From: Cenococcum geophilum 1.58 | Taxonomy: Eukaryota; Ascomycota; Dothideomycetes; Gloniales; Gloniaceae | Assembly: GCA_001692895.1 (NCBI GenBank) | Contig: KV748307.1 | Location: forward strand, 27,323 to 91,322 | DNA length: 64,000 nucleotides | Reading direction: 5' to 3' | Shown: one piece after another, positions 43,190 through 55,000 of the stretch | How the letters are laid out: every line of letters starts with the position of its first letter | How positions within the stretch are numbered: the first letter of the stretch is position 1 | Notes under the pieces: model-generated | The model's input: the letters and a program-made list of their open reading frames with translations, nothing else | Databases searched by the model: none | What the model was told of the DNA's origin: nothing | Translations under genes and position numbers: made by a program

Positions 43190-43656
43190 CTAGCAGTACT
43201 TGGAAAATAAAACCACTTATATACAGCCTCCGTAATTACCTTAATAGAACTATAAAACACGTAAGGAAATACATAGGAAATCCCTCTAAGGTGCCATCTA
43301 GGCTGCCTTCTAAACGGTGCCCTAAGCTGGCCGTAAGTTCTACTTACGGTCCATAAAATAAACCGTACGGCCTTTTAACGGGTAGTAAACAAGCCGTAAG
43401 TCAGATCTTGAGGGCCGCTAAGGCGCTAGTGCTAAGCGAGCTAATGGCGATTTTCCGTGCCCGGCATGGAAAATTATAATTGGTTAATTTAACCACTATG
43501 GCAGAATATAGCAGAATTTGGTAGGTTATATAAGTCCACTAAGTTCTACTATAGCTTTCTACTGTTTTCCACCTAATAGCTTATAGTCCGTAGAATAGGC
43601 CGTATAATAAGCCGTACAGCCTTCTAACGGGCCGTAGGCGTACCGTAAGTACTTTA
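43190..43656 (-). other. Copia-D 3' untranslated region with palindrome
   Basis: The region between the pol stop and the 3' LTR holds the 25-nt palindrome at 43450-43474 (ATTTTCCGTGCCCGGCAT then GGAAAAT), which also occurs in variant form at 2126-2152. There are repeated GGCCGTAAG/GGTCCGTAA words. No other coding frame is supported. Confidence 0.6.
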
Positions 43657-46600
43657 TTAGTCCCATTCTACCTATTTTATAACTTTTAGGTTAAGCCTAT
43701 TTATATTAATTAGGGTTTTAAGGGCTTAATACGGCTTTGCCTTAGTCATAGCGTCTACTAGGTTATTTCCGCCGCTAATCTATTTAACCTCCGTAATTTC
43801 GCGTTGTTTATAGGCCTAATATAAGCACATTAGGTCGACTATAAGCCTCTTCTCTTATATCGTACCTAGTCTAACTAGGCAGTTATAGAGGGACTTTAAA
43901 TCGGTGTATAAAACTAGGGGTAACTGCTCCAGTTATAGAATCTTCTAGACCATTAATTTAATTGCGGCTGCTATATTAAAGCCATAAGCTAGTGCATATA
44001 GTTTAGAAACTAGTACACTACGGGTTACCCATTTATATTTAATTGAGGACTAATATAGGATATTTGCGTCCTAATTATGGTCTATAAGTACAATTACAAA
44101 GCCGATTTACGATAATAGGTCCCTATTATTGGCAAAGGAGGCGTCCGTAAATGCTAGTAAGCTAAGGGAACTTAGGTCCAGTAGTATAAAAGTAAGTCCC
44201 CTTACTGCATTATTAATTTGCCACTAAATGCGCTTATTAAGCTGCTTAATATTTTCTTCTTACAGATCTACTACCTAGGCCGCAAAAGACAAATCGTAGG
44301 CAAATTTAGGCTAACAGACTGTGGCAATATAGGCGCCTCTTACACACTATGCAACGTATTAGTCCTTTATATTTACGGTCTTATGGGTCTCTCTATAGGA
44401 GCTAGTAAGGTCCGTAGGCTTTACTATAANNNGCTTTAGGTTTTAAGCTTNGCGTTCCTAAGTTAGCTTAATTAGGTTACCCTTTTATATAATTAGGCCT
44501 CTATTAAACTTAATTAGATTCTACTCAGTTAACTGCTCTTACGGCTTTACCAAAAACTTAGCCTTTTATAGTTTAGTTTCTTTAGCATCCGTAAAGGTCT
44601 AGTCTACTAGGAATAGGGTATCGTCTATTTAGAGTCTAATAATACTAAGGCCATTTAATGGGCTATATAGGAGGCAGGGGTTATAGGTTAACTATTCCAT
44701 TTTAAGCTTACTAACGTAATACTGGTAGTACGTCTTAAACCAATAGTTTCTAGCTTCTAGTACTCTGTAAAGAGGTTTTATAACCTATAAAATTGTTCCT
44801 AGTTGCAGGTTAAGCTTAAGGGGTGGCCGTATAAAGATGTCCCTACTTAGGTAGGTATTAGACTACACATAGGCTTATAAGATATCCCGTAAGTAAAGGG
44901 CTATAAATTTAGTTTGCTGTAGTCTAGGCGTAAGTGCGAGTATAATCCGTTAACTAACCCGTTAAATTATAGGCGATTGTGTAAGGACTAAGTCCTTTTC
45001 TTAGTCATTATAGGCTTATATAACGAGCCTTAATTTTTTAAAAGCTTTATTAGTACTAGGGTGCTTAATTTTATTAATAAAGCGTAAGTTAAATATACGG
45101 ACGCCTTGCGGAACGTCTCTCTCCGTTATAACCGTAAAGACGCCCTTCTTAAGTAGTCCGTTAATCTCTTTACGTCGTAAGTCCGTAAAAGGGGCTTCCT
45201 GTATTAGAACTAATATATCCATAGGTGGAGATTGCTTTACGGATGTGCCTGCGGAGGTTAGGTAATTCTCCGTTACAGGGTTCTTACGGGGGCGTCCTCG
45301 GCTACGCTTTACGGCAGGTTTAGTAGGNTTAGTNGGNTTCTAGGGGACCTCTAGGGTAGGTAAGGGTGCTTCTAGTTTATCTAATTCGGTAAGTGCTTTT
45401 AGTTTATCTAATTCGGCGGGTGCTTCTGGTTTATCTAGCTTGACGTTATAGGTGTTTTTAGGCCGAAAGTAGGGTTTTACGGACGTGCTTCTGACGCTAG
45501 TTAGCCCGCTAGGGAGTTATACGCAACATGTCTCGTCTTCTACAGCTAGTAAACGGTAAGGTCTAGTCTAATTGCCGCTCTCGCGCTATATAAGGACCTC
45601 AGAATTAAGCGGGAGGTTATATACTAAGGTTATATTAGGTCCGTTATAGTAGTGCAAAGCATTATTAATAGTTTGTTTGGCCCGTAATTTAACTATTTCA
45701 GCCATTACCTTCCGTATTGCAGCTGCTTATTTTGTAATAGATAGGGCAGAAGGGCCTAGGTTGCTTATCCTTGGGTAGGCTCTATAAACTAAGAGGGTAG
45801 GTACTAGTCTATTAGGGCTAGCGGTGTTATTAACGGCTTTTATAGCTATCTATAGAGCTAGTTCCTTTTAGATGTCCTTATACTTATTTATAATAATTTA
45901 ATAAGCTCTTTATAGAGCTAGGTAAGCTTGCTTAATAAGCCTAATAGACTAGTGCGCCTTAACTGGAATGGCTTTTGTTAAAATAGCTATGGCTATAGCG
46001 TACTATTGGAATTCTTTACTAATAAAGTTCCTACTAGTGTCGTAGGTAATATACTTAGGGGGTTTAACGTATGTGTTAATCTAGTAGGTCCGTAAAATAT
46101 CCTAAGTATATTTTGTGGATATATTTTGCAACTAACGGGCGGCTTAATAGTGGGTTACCTCGTTAATTATATGTAATACTAAGCTACCGTTAATGTATAT
46201 AATGTCTACGTATACTAAGTAGTTAAAATTAAGGTCTTTATAAAGGGTGAACTTAAATCGGCCTAGGGAATATCCGTATTTCTGGTAAAAGGAGCAGTAT
46301 TTAGTTAGGTGGTTAACTACCTTTCTGTTAACGTTATTATGTCTAGAGCGTTTAAGGACTCTATACAGCTTTTCGGCTAATAGGTGGCCGAAACAGCGGT
46401 ATAGGCGGTGGATTTCCGTACTAGTAAGGTAGCACGGGTTATAGTTAAAAGATTCCTAAATGTAGGTCTGTAAAGTCTCTCCCTATATAAGGAACGGGTG
46501 TCCAAATTATTGTGTGATTGGTAAGGTAATATACTTACTTTCTAGGGTAGTTATAGGGCCAATTAGGGTGTCCGTAACATTATTGTAGTATACCTATAAC

Positions 46601-48709
46601 CTATCTATATCTGCAAGATAGAGTAGGAAGGGGGTGTCCGCTTTTACTACGTGGAAGTTAACTAGGCTAATTGGAGTTTTGACTTTAACTAATTTAATTA
46701 ATGCGGTTAAGCCAATGCCGAATTAAACGTTTACGGCCCTATTTTGCGTAATATTAATGTCCATATTGTTATTTGTAGTGGTCCTATATATAAGGTATTG
46801 TCCGTAACCTGTAGTAGACTTCTTAGAGGCACCTATATTAATTATAACGCTGTAGAATTCTTTAGGGGTATAGCGTTCTGTAGTGATATATGCAAATAGG
46901 TCCTGCTTATAATCTATAACATTCGTAACGTCTATAACGGGTCCAACAGGTATGCTTACGGGCCAGTTTTTAGGTGTAATTAAGTGTGTAAAGGAGCGGT
47001 CGGCTAATACGGTCGTAATATTAAAGGCTTAGCTGTCCGTAAAAGGTCTAAAAGTGGTTAGGAATGTCTCTAAGGTTTTTTGTTCCTAAGTGTCTAAGTT
47101 AAAGTCAATTATAAGGGCTTCTATTAACTTATTAGGGGGCTCTTCTACTTCCTTTCCTTTATATTCCAAAATGAACTAGTTAATACGGCTATTAAGTCTC
47201 TTTTTAGACTTGTTACGTTCTTCCCAGGTATGCCTTATAGACTAATATCCTTCCTTACCGCACACGAAGTATTTCTGGCTAGTTTATTTATAGGGGTATA
47301 TTTTTGTTGCTGCGGGGGTTACAGGTAGGACTTAGTCGGTATAGGTACTGCTAGCGGTAGCGGCGGTCCGTAAAGTAGATGTCTAAGTCTGTTTGCGGAT
47401 ATTAAATATCCGTAATAAAGGGTTAAGTACTGCCTGGTAGGTTTAAGACTTCGTATATTATAATAGAGAAGCGTAGATCATTAATAAGGCCAGTTAAGGT
47501 ATCTGTAGGCTTATAATAGGCGTACTTACAGGGCTCTACTTCCTGGTAAGCCGTAATAAGTTTATTATATAGGAAGTCGTCTATTTAAAGCTTAGTGTTA
47601 AGGCCGTGCTGTAGGTGCCGGAGGTCTTTAATAAGAATTTATAGGCACTCTATAGTCGATTTTTCAGTGTTCTTGTCGATTACGGTCTGTAGCTTAGTTG
47701 CATTCTATTAGGTAAGGATATCACGCTTATATTCCGGTCCTTTAAAGTAGTTATGGGTGGCTTCGTATAGCTTATTAAAGGGAACACCAAGAGAGTTACT
47801 CTTAAGGTTGGTATAGTAGTGGTTAAGTGCTAAGCCGCGTAGTATGGTAGAGTAGGCTTAGCTAAACTCTTATTTAGGAATATTAGCCTTCTGGCAAAGG
47901 TCCGTAAAGATAGTTAGTTTAATATTAAAGTTATCGTTTTCACCGCTGTACTTAGATTTATTAGTATAAAGCTTAGCTAGGTTAGCTAGCTCCTTACCGT
48001 AGGTCTTTACTTAAATAGGTTGCGGATCTATAACTTGCGGATCTATGGCTTGCGGATATATAGCTTGCGGATATATAGTTTGTGGATATATAGCTTGCAG
48101 ATTTGTAACTTAAATAATAGGGGTAATTTAGTCCGTATTTTGGTTTATAGGGGTATTATAGTCCATATTTTGGGTTATAGGGGTATTATGGTCCATAGCG
48201 TAGTCCGTAACTTAAGAGTAGGGTATATTTTAGCTAGCGAGGTTAGCTCTAAAGCCGCTTAAATCTATAGAATAAATTTGGTTAAGTGGGTTAGGTATAA
48301 GGCCGGCGATCCCATTAAGTTTAGAAGAAGTAAAGAGTTCTTTAGTGGTTTTAACCTAGTCTAGGATTTCCTCTTTAGTCCATTCTGTTTAGTCTTTCTT
48401 ATGTATTATATTATATAAAGACTATATAACAGTAACTCGTTTATCTCTTTTAACCTATATACCTTAATTACGTAAAAGGGTTCGTAGTTTACGGATAGTA
48501 ATAGGGTTATAGGCCTTAAAAATAGCTTCCGTAAAGTCCGCAAAGTCTTCCTAGTATTGCTTCTATAGGTCGTCATTTATAAGCTTAAAGTGTTTGTATT
48601 TAAGGATTTTAAAACTAATATAGTCGTTAATGTCGTTTATAGACGTAACGTTAACTCCTTATCTCCACTTCTTTTAATCTTCGCTAACTTGCTTACTAAT
48701 ATCTGTCAT
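43657..48709 (-). pseudogene. Copia-D gag-pol polyprotein, nearly continuous
   Basis: The frame starts at ATG 48709 (MTDISKQVSEDQKKWRQGVN). Gag contains Tyr/Pro-rich repeats (QYPYNPKYGL type, 48020-48240) and a Cys-His motif near 47265 (YFVCGKEGYQSIRHTW). The integrase has the upstream His/Cys region near TKYCSFYQKYGYS (46300) and VYVDIIYINGS. The reverse transcriptase has FTDLRRKEINGLLKKGVF and RFINKIKHP (45016-45222), and later LQTDDTLFLVDQTF with both catalytic Asp present. RNase H shows FTDASFANNRDLL and VLYTDLKSLYNCL, ending KVIK-VEWD at 43657. This is the full order gag-protease-integrase-RT-RNase H of Ty1/Copia. Some former Gln codons are stops and N bases occur, so it is scored as a pseudogene. 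Its damage is mild. Confidence 0.9.
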
Positions 48710-49091
48710 ACTATATAGTATAGTATAGTGCGTAGCGGGTAGTAGCAGCTTATAACGGGTGGGGGAGGTCTTATAACAGTCCGTAAAATCGATTAACGGG
48801 TCTATAATAGTTTATAGGAGGGTAAAAGGTTTCTGTAAAAGGTCCGAAGAGGTTTAAGGTTTAAGGGGGTTAAGGATAGGGGTTCTATATAGGTCTGTAT
48901 TTGCGTCTATAACTTCCGGTAAACTATACTAAGACTTAAATAAGCATATAGAGTTAGAGATAAGTCCGTAATCCCTAACTTCCGACCTTCCAGCAGGTCG
49001 TACTAGAAGTCTAAATAGGTGGTCGCTGTCGTATATATCGCTCGGGGGGGGGTGTCAAGTAATTGCTAATCTGTGCGCGCTTACTAATCAG

Positions 49092-49309
49092 TGTTTGTAC
49101 TAACTTAATAGCATAAGTGAGTTGTATCCCGGGGCACGAAATACGTATAGTATTATATACTCTTTGGGATGGTGGTGACTGTCGATTCTATTATAGTAGA
49201 CTACGTGGTCTATATACTGACGCGCCTCCCCCCTAATTAGTTAGCACGTAGGTGGTTGGTACACAAACGCGTAAATACGCGTTTATATACTAGGTGCTAT
49301 AATTATACA
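49092..49309 (-). repeat. Copia-D 5' LTR
   Basis: It begins TGTTTGTACTAAC and ends AATTATACA with intact TG...CA ends, followed by the duplicated CTTCC at 49310-49314. A run of eight or nine G residues lies 40 bp to the left (49045-49053). Confidence 0.94.
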
Positions 49310-50041
49310 CTTCCCTAGCAGTATTAAAGTACTATAATAGCCGCTAAGCTATTATACGCAGTTTAAATAGAATAAAAAAATATTTTAGGGGGTAGGAATT
49401 TACTTAAAGGAGAAGACCTATAGCGCCTATAAGTAGAGCGTTTGGTATACTAAGCTTAGCGGCGTTAAAAAAACCTAAATTAGATAAGCTGGACGCTAGA
49501 ATATAGATATAATAATAGGAGCCTACCTTAGCTACCTACCCTATACGTTTATGCGGTTAATAACTGGCTTCCTAAAGGAAGGAAAGGGCTACTTTCTCCC
49601 CTACGCACAGGAGGTGCCAAAAAAGGCCCTTTATTTAAAGATATAGCCTAAGATTAATGTCTGGCTAAAACGTATAGAGGCCTACTACCTAGGTAGGGCT
49701 AATAATAAGGTTATACGGCTTAACCTTATAGGCTTAGGATTTTTACGCCTCCTCTACGCGCTTAGGGTAATCCTATTATAGGACTTAGTAATTCTATATA
49801 AGCAGTTCCCGCTCTACCCCTTATAGAAGGACCCCCTTTTTAGCTATAAGGAGTACCAGAGGTTTGCTATATAGGTAAAAAGCTTACTAGCTAACGTAGT
49901 TATGCTAGATAAGCTAATAATATAGAAATACTAGCCCGCCTATAAGGCCGTAGCTAAGCTAAGATATAAGGCCGCGATCTCTAAGATAAAGGGGGTTTAA
50001 TTACGCATAACATGCGGATCGTTAGCCCCCTAACGAAAATT
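49310..50041 (+). pseudogene. Crypton-2, fragment 2 (recombinase core)
   Basis: The plus strand continues the Crypton-2 frame: SSIKVL, YTQFKQNKK, LSGVKKTQIRQAG, GAYLSYLPYTFMRLI, KGYFLPYAQEVP, LIGLGFLRLLYALRVILLQDL and FPLYPLQKDPLFSYKEYQ. It matches Crypton-1 (minus 39350-38680) closely. Homology fades at 50005-50041, just before the word TTAACCCGAGGT. The linker and GCR1_C part continue at 57612. Confidence 0.85.
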
Positions 50042-50042
50042 T

Positions 50043-50273
50043 TAACCCGAGGTTATAAGTAATAAGCCAATCAATTAACCCAAAGCTTTAATTTAGAGCT
50101 TTATTATATAGACTTTAATTAATATATATAGAGATAAGGTTTTCTAGGGGGAGACCCCCTGGGACCCCCCTATATAGAGCTTTTACTTAATTTAGAAGTA
50201 GTAGTAAGGTTAAGGCGCCTTACGTTCCCAATTGTCGTCACGTGACGCAATTTTTGGGTGACGAAAACCGCCG
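50043..50273. other. spacer with CACGTG palindrome
   Basis: The sequence has a G/C hairpin (AGGGGGAGACCCCCT near 50138) and a perfect 12-bp palindrome CGTCACGTGACG (50236-50247) followed by TTTTTGGGTGACG. There is no coding frame. The palindrome contains an E-box core, but I have no evidence that it is regulatory. Confidence 0.45.
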
Positions 50274-51010
50274 TTAACGTTGCTCGACTAACACCCACTA
50301 GAGGTTCCTCCGTCCTTCCTATCTCCTCTCTTACCCGTCTCCTCGTCCAATGCTATCTATATCGCCATGTCAACTAATAAATCCCTTAGTAGAGACTGGG
50401 GAGGGGTATTGGAGCGCCTCTAGCTCTTATAAGGAAGAAGAAAGAAGAAGAGAGGAAGGTATAGAGGAGGGAGTATTTATAAACGGGAGGAGGCCTGCGA
50501 ATGGGAGATTAGGCAGCCATAATATAGACATTAACGTTGCTCGACTAACACCTACCGGACGCCCCTCCGTCCTTCCTGTCTCCTCTCTTACCCGTCTCCT
50601 CGTTAGATGCTATCTATATCGCCACGTCGACTAATAGATCCCTTAGTGGGGACTAGAGAGGGGTATTAGAGCACCTCTAGCTTTTATAAGGAAGAAGAAA
50701 GAAGAAGAGAGGAAGGTATAAAAGAGGGAGTATTTATAAATAGGAGGAGGCCTGCGAATGGGAGATTAGGCAGCTATAATATAGACATTGACGTTGCTTA
50801 ACTAATACCTACTAGACGCCCCTCCGTCCTTCCTATCTCCTCTTTTACCCGTCTCCTCATTAGATACTATCTATATCGCTACATTAACTAATAGATCCCT
50901 TAGTGGGGACTAGGGAGGAGTATTAGAGCACCTTTAGCTCTTATAAGGAAGAAGAAAAGAAGAGAGGAAGGTGTAGAGAAGGGAGTATTTATAGACGGGA
51001 GGAGGCCCTG
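50274..51010. repeat. 257-bp tandem repeat, three copies
   Basis: TTAACGTTGCTCGACTAACA recurs at 50274, 50531 and (mutated to TTGACGTTGCTTAACTAATA) 50788, an exact 257-bp period. The third copy ends at about 51010 after GGGAGGAGGCC. Copies 2 and 3 carry progressively more TA changes. One open frame across copies 1-2 (50350-50634) has no known domain and is taken as a repeat artefact. Confidence 0.93.
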
Positions 51011-51015
51011 CAAGT

Positions 51016-51131
51016 ACGTAATTTGGTAAGTACTAATAAGCACGAGATTCTCGTACAAGATAGGCTTAAATGCTTACCAAAATACAGGGTGTCTCTATTA
51101 CTGCAGTGGCTACTGCAGTGGTAGAGACGCC
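51016..51131. repeat. two adjacent palindromic structures
   Basis: GTAATTTGGTAAG (51018-51030) pairs with CTTACCAAAATAC (51073-51085), and the loop contains ACGAGA-T-TCTCGT (51042-51054). Next to it, 51088-51131 is a 44-nt near-perfect palindrome with arms GGTGTCTCTATTACTGCAGT and ACTGCAGTGGTAGAGACGCC. The first hairpin, read on the minus strand, is followed by TTATTAG and T, which would suit a RIP-mutated Helitron 3' end (hairpin then CTAG|T). Confidence 0.7.
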
Positions 51132-51526
51132 TTAAATATTTGATATAACCGACTACTAAGGCTGTCGATAAGTAAAAGGTAGGCTACCGATATGGTGCGA
51201 ACGATGTAGTTATTAATATCGTTTATAGCCTATTTTTGCTTCTAGTGTACGCGTAGATCGTCTTTATATTTGGCGTAGAGCTAGTTATAGGCAGTAAGCT
51301 AATTTAGGTCTAGCTTTGCTATTAATATAGCCGTGGGTAGTATATCCCTTAGTGTAGGCCGACTTAGTAGTTCTAGCTTTAGAAGACTATCTTTCTTCTT
51401 AGATGGGTCGATATACTGCCATACCTCATTAGTTTTAGCTATATCTTAGATAATAAAGAACTATTAAATTCAATCGGATAGCTTATTAAGGATAAGGTTA
51501 ATTTTTAATTTAGTAAAGGTTATCAT
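51132..51526 (-). pseudogene. Copia Gag fragment next to the Helitron
   Basis: From ATG at 51526 the minus strand reads MITFTKLKINLI, then AKTNEVWQYIDPSKKKD, LSRPTLRDIL and YAKYKDDLRVH followed by AINDINNYIVRT. This is the N-terminal part of a fungal Copia Gag (usual pattern of a short start, VWxYIDPS, an Ala/Tyr helical block and a Lys/Gln coil). It is unlike the Copia-D Gag, so it represents another family. It is truncated at the palindromes on its left. It may be a captured fragment inside the Helitron 3' region or a separate relic. Confidence 0.7.
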
Positions 51527-52099
51527 TTTTAGAATTTAATAGGTTAGGAAGGGTCTAGGTCAGGGTCTAGCTAGCGTCTTAGTAGAACCTTATTTGGACG
51601 TTCCAAACTTTTAATTTAATTTATTAGTTCGTTTATTAGTCGGATTTTGTTATAGGGAGCGCGATTAATAACCCCTACTAACAGCTCTAACCACGTCTAA
51701 TTTTTAATTTATAAATCGGCAGATTTATAGGTAATAGTTATTTTAAGCAGCTCTAGGTGCGGTAAATATAAAATATTAACTATAGTGTAGAGAAGTTATA
51801 GCTGCTAATGTGCGGTCCTAAGTAGCATATATTCTTAGAGGTCACGTAACTCCTTATATAAGTAACATTTCCGCCTTTTAAAAAAAATTTAAAAAATTCT
51901 AAAAATTAATTAACGCTACAGATAGTAGTAATAATGATCCGGCAATACTGCTAATTCTCCCTATATACTATTATATATATATCTAACAGCTCTAAAAGCG
52001 GTAAGAAGGTAGAATAAGTAGGGGGGTTAAAATTTAGAAAATTGGATTTCGCGGTTAAGCTATTTAAAAGTTAGGAAACTAAGACGAATGCCGTATTCT
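51527..52099. other. AT-rich gap between Gag fragment and Helitron helicase end
   Basis: No coding frame or repeat is recognised. Homopolymer A/T runs occur near 51880-51910. Confidence 0.4.
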
Positions 52100-55000
52100 C
52101 CGCTTACCTCCGAGCTAGTATATAATTCCCTAATTAGGAAAAGTCGTTTACGAGTAGTTGCTGCTACCTCCGTGCAAAATCTTCTTATTGTACCTCTTTA
52201 GTCTTACTTATAGATAACTAAAATCGTTCTATATTAAACCTATATTTAAATATAAGCCCTAAAAGCTTCTTAACTCGTNAGATTGCTANATAGNTTAGCC
52301 CNGCTNTCTTATNCTTTTCCTTAATATNTNGAACTANCTNGTTAAGTATTAGGCCCTAGCTTTTATATACAGTAAGAGCAAAAGCTAGAGTAATTAGAAA
52401 TTAACGCCGTAAGTAAGAGCCTCTTATACCCTCCTATTTACAAAGTATAGAAAATATAGGGATGACTTTCTTACCATCCTGCCGAGTGAATAGGGTAGGT
52501 CCGTTATACCCATCTACCACAATTAGTAGTAACTAAGGCTGATCCTTTTTAATATCCGCGTATCCCTTCTATATAATATCTTCAACTATACTAGTAGTAC
52601 CATTTACTAAGCCTAGTTCAACCCAGATATTCTATATTAGCATTACTTTCGCGCTAATATATAGGGCTAGATTCTCTATAGTATCGCACTAATTAGGAGT
52701 AACTTTCCGCACACCTATACCAGTGTTAACTAACTTAATAGCTACTACTAGCTGTAAAAGGTCGCGAAGCTAAATAGCGTTATACTTACCTATAGTAGCG
52801 CGTGTGCTATATAGCCGAATTGCGTTATTAAAGCCCGTAACCTTATCGGTGGATAGGCCCTGCTTATACCTAGTTAAAAGAAGCTTTTAGGTTAAATTAC
52901 TTATAGAATTACTACGTAGCTTCGTAAGGGCGGTCCTAAATATAGAGCTCTTAGCGTTATTACCGCTCTGCCGTATAACTTAATCCAGGATAGTAGTTCG
53001 GTTAATTGCCTTATAGGCTTCTTTTCCGTGGCTAGCGAGCTCTAACGGCCTAGCGGGTAGATTACTGTATAAGGCCGCCTAATTTATAGGGGGAAGCTAA
53101 TGGAAATCGCCCACTAGCAAGATGTTTAAGCCTTTAAAGTAGTCGTTATTACGTATAGGGTAGATCTAATAGAGGCGGCGATTAATTTAGGCCAGATATA
53201 CTTACCTAATTATAGATTTCTCGTTAAGAACGAGATAGTAAATATCCTTAAAAGCTTGCTGTAGAGGCGTAAGACTAGCAGTAGGCAATTTATTAAACGG
53301 GCAATTTACTAGCAACCTTAATAGATCGTATATAGTTCTGCCGTTAATATTAAAGGCAGCTACCCTAGTAGGGGCCGCTCGAGCCAATGGTATTAGCTTA
53401 CTATTAGCCCTTACTATATTACAGAGCGTAGTAAAGAGGATAGTAATAAGATGTGATTTACCGGTTCCTGCCTTTCTATTAACATTAATCCGTAGTAGAG
53501 AGGGGCTAAGGCCCACTTAGATCTGCCTGTAGTAATTAACTATAACGTTATAGATATAACGCTGACCTGGTTATAAGGAGGATGGAGTTACTATTTAGGA
53601 TAGGCAGCTCTACGGTAGAGGCTATAGCCGTGCTTCCTGCCAATAAGTCCTCTTATTAAGCTGCGGGTACGTACCCTAATGCGTACTCTAGTCGTAGTTA
53701 TAATTAAGCTCCCTATTACCAAGCCTATTAGGATCCTTAATTTTAACTCTATTGGTATTTTAAACGCGGGCATGCAGGGCCTTAAAGGACTAATATAACT
53801 CCAAGTTGTCTGCGAAATCGCCCTTAAACTTATTAATATTATTAGCAGTTTCGCAACCTTCCTCTAGTTTCCAATTGCAGAAGTAGTCGGGCGGGTGCTA
53901 ATAAGAGTTAATATAAGCCTAATAGGAAGCCATATAATTAGGGGCCCTAAATTTATTAGTATAAGTAGCTACTTCCTTATACTCCCTTTACAGGTGATAA
54001 AGAATAAGCTTTATACGGCAGAACTTAGGATACTACGGATAGGAAGGATCGCCGTTATATCGCGGAAAGTACGATATAACTTAAGGCCTTACTTTTAGTT
54101 AACGCTTATAAGTAAAGTAATTAAAATAGAGTAGAAAATTAAGGAAAGTAATATCCTCTACCCTATTTAGGCGGCGCTTATATTTCTTATAGTTAGACAG
54201 TCCGTACTCTTTTAGTTGCCCATTTATAAGCTTATATATAGCGCTTTAATTATCCTCCTAGTGGTAGTTTAAAGCTACTACAGTCCTTAAGCCTTCAGAA
54301 AGGGGAATGTTAAGAAGTAGATAGCATACCTCCTATGCCAACCAATCGCGTTTAGCAATAAGCTTATTTATAAACTTAGCTACTACCAAACTAAAGGCAT
54401 AAAGACTATTAGCGTGCGGCTATACCGATTAGAGTAACTCCTAGTAAGAAGTCAACTTTTTCTCCTTCTTGCTGCAATATTTGCCTATATAGTTAACTAT
54501 TACTAATATACTTATAGCAGGCGACGTATTAATATTTGCCATCTACGCTAGTATTATAACTGCATTATAGCTATTAAGAAGCTTATTATTACGCTATGGA
54601 TAGAACGTCTAGTGATATGGATTTTAATCCTTTAATACAGCGGCCTTATCGCGGAGAGAGCGTGGAAAGTAAAAGCGGCACTCCTTTACTTTAGCGAAGC
54701 CTTTCTTCAGTCTTAAGTAGTAAGATTCAGTGCAATCGCGGTGCTATTGAAATCAATTAAGGCAGGCAGTAAGAAGCTCACTAGTGTTAAGCTGTTTCTT
54801 ATAGCTAAGAGCAGAAGAATATTATTATTATTCATTGCTTAACGTCCGATTTGGATCCCTATTGGGCCCACGCGGACTACTCCTTATATACATGTGGGGA
54901 GAAAACTCTATTTGAGAAAACCCCGTGATCCATCTCCCCGCCTTTTGGGACTCGCCTACGAGGCGCCTGCGAGGCGCCTGCGAGTTACCTGTGGTACTCT

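Larger units (their letters stand above)
42972..49309 (-). mobile_element. Copia-D: complete Ty1/Copia element, target duplication CTTCC
   Basis: Two 218-bp LTRs (42972-43189 and 49092-49309) enclose a long minus-strand gag-pol. CTTCC is duplicated at 42967-42971 and 49310-49314, and removal rejoins the Crypton-2 recombinase frame. The element has fewer RIP stops than the Gypsy copies and retains the reverse transcriptase Asp-Asp pair. Ambiguous bases (N) occur at 44430-44451 and 45328-45337. Confidence 0.95.

Noticed and set aside
50350-50634. 94-codon open frame across the 257-bp repeat.
   Set aside because: It spans the repeat junction, repeats its own sequence, and is disrupted in copy 3.
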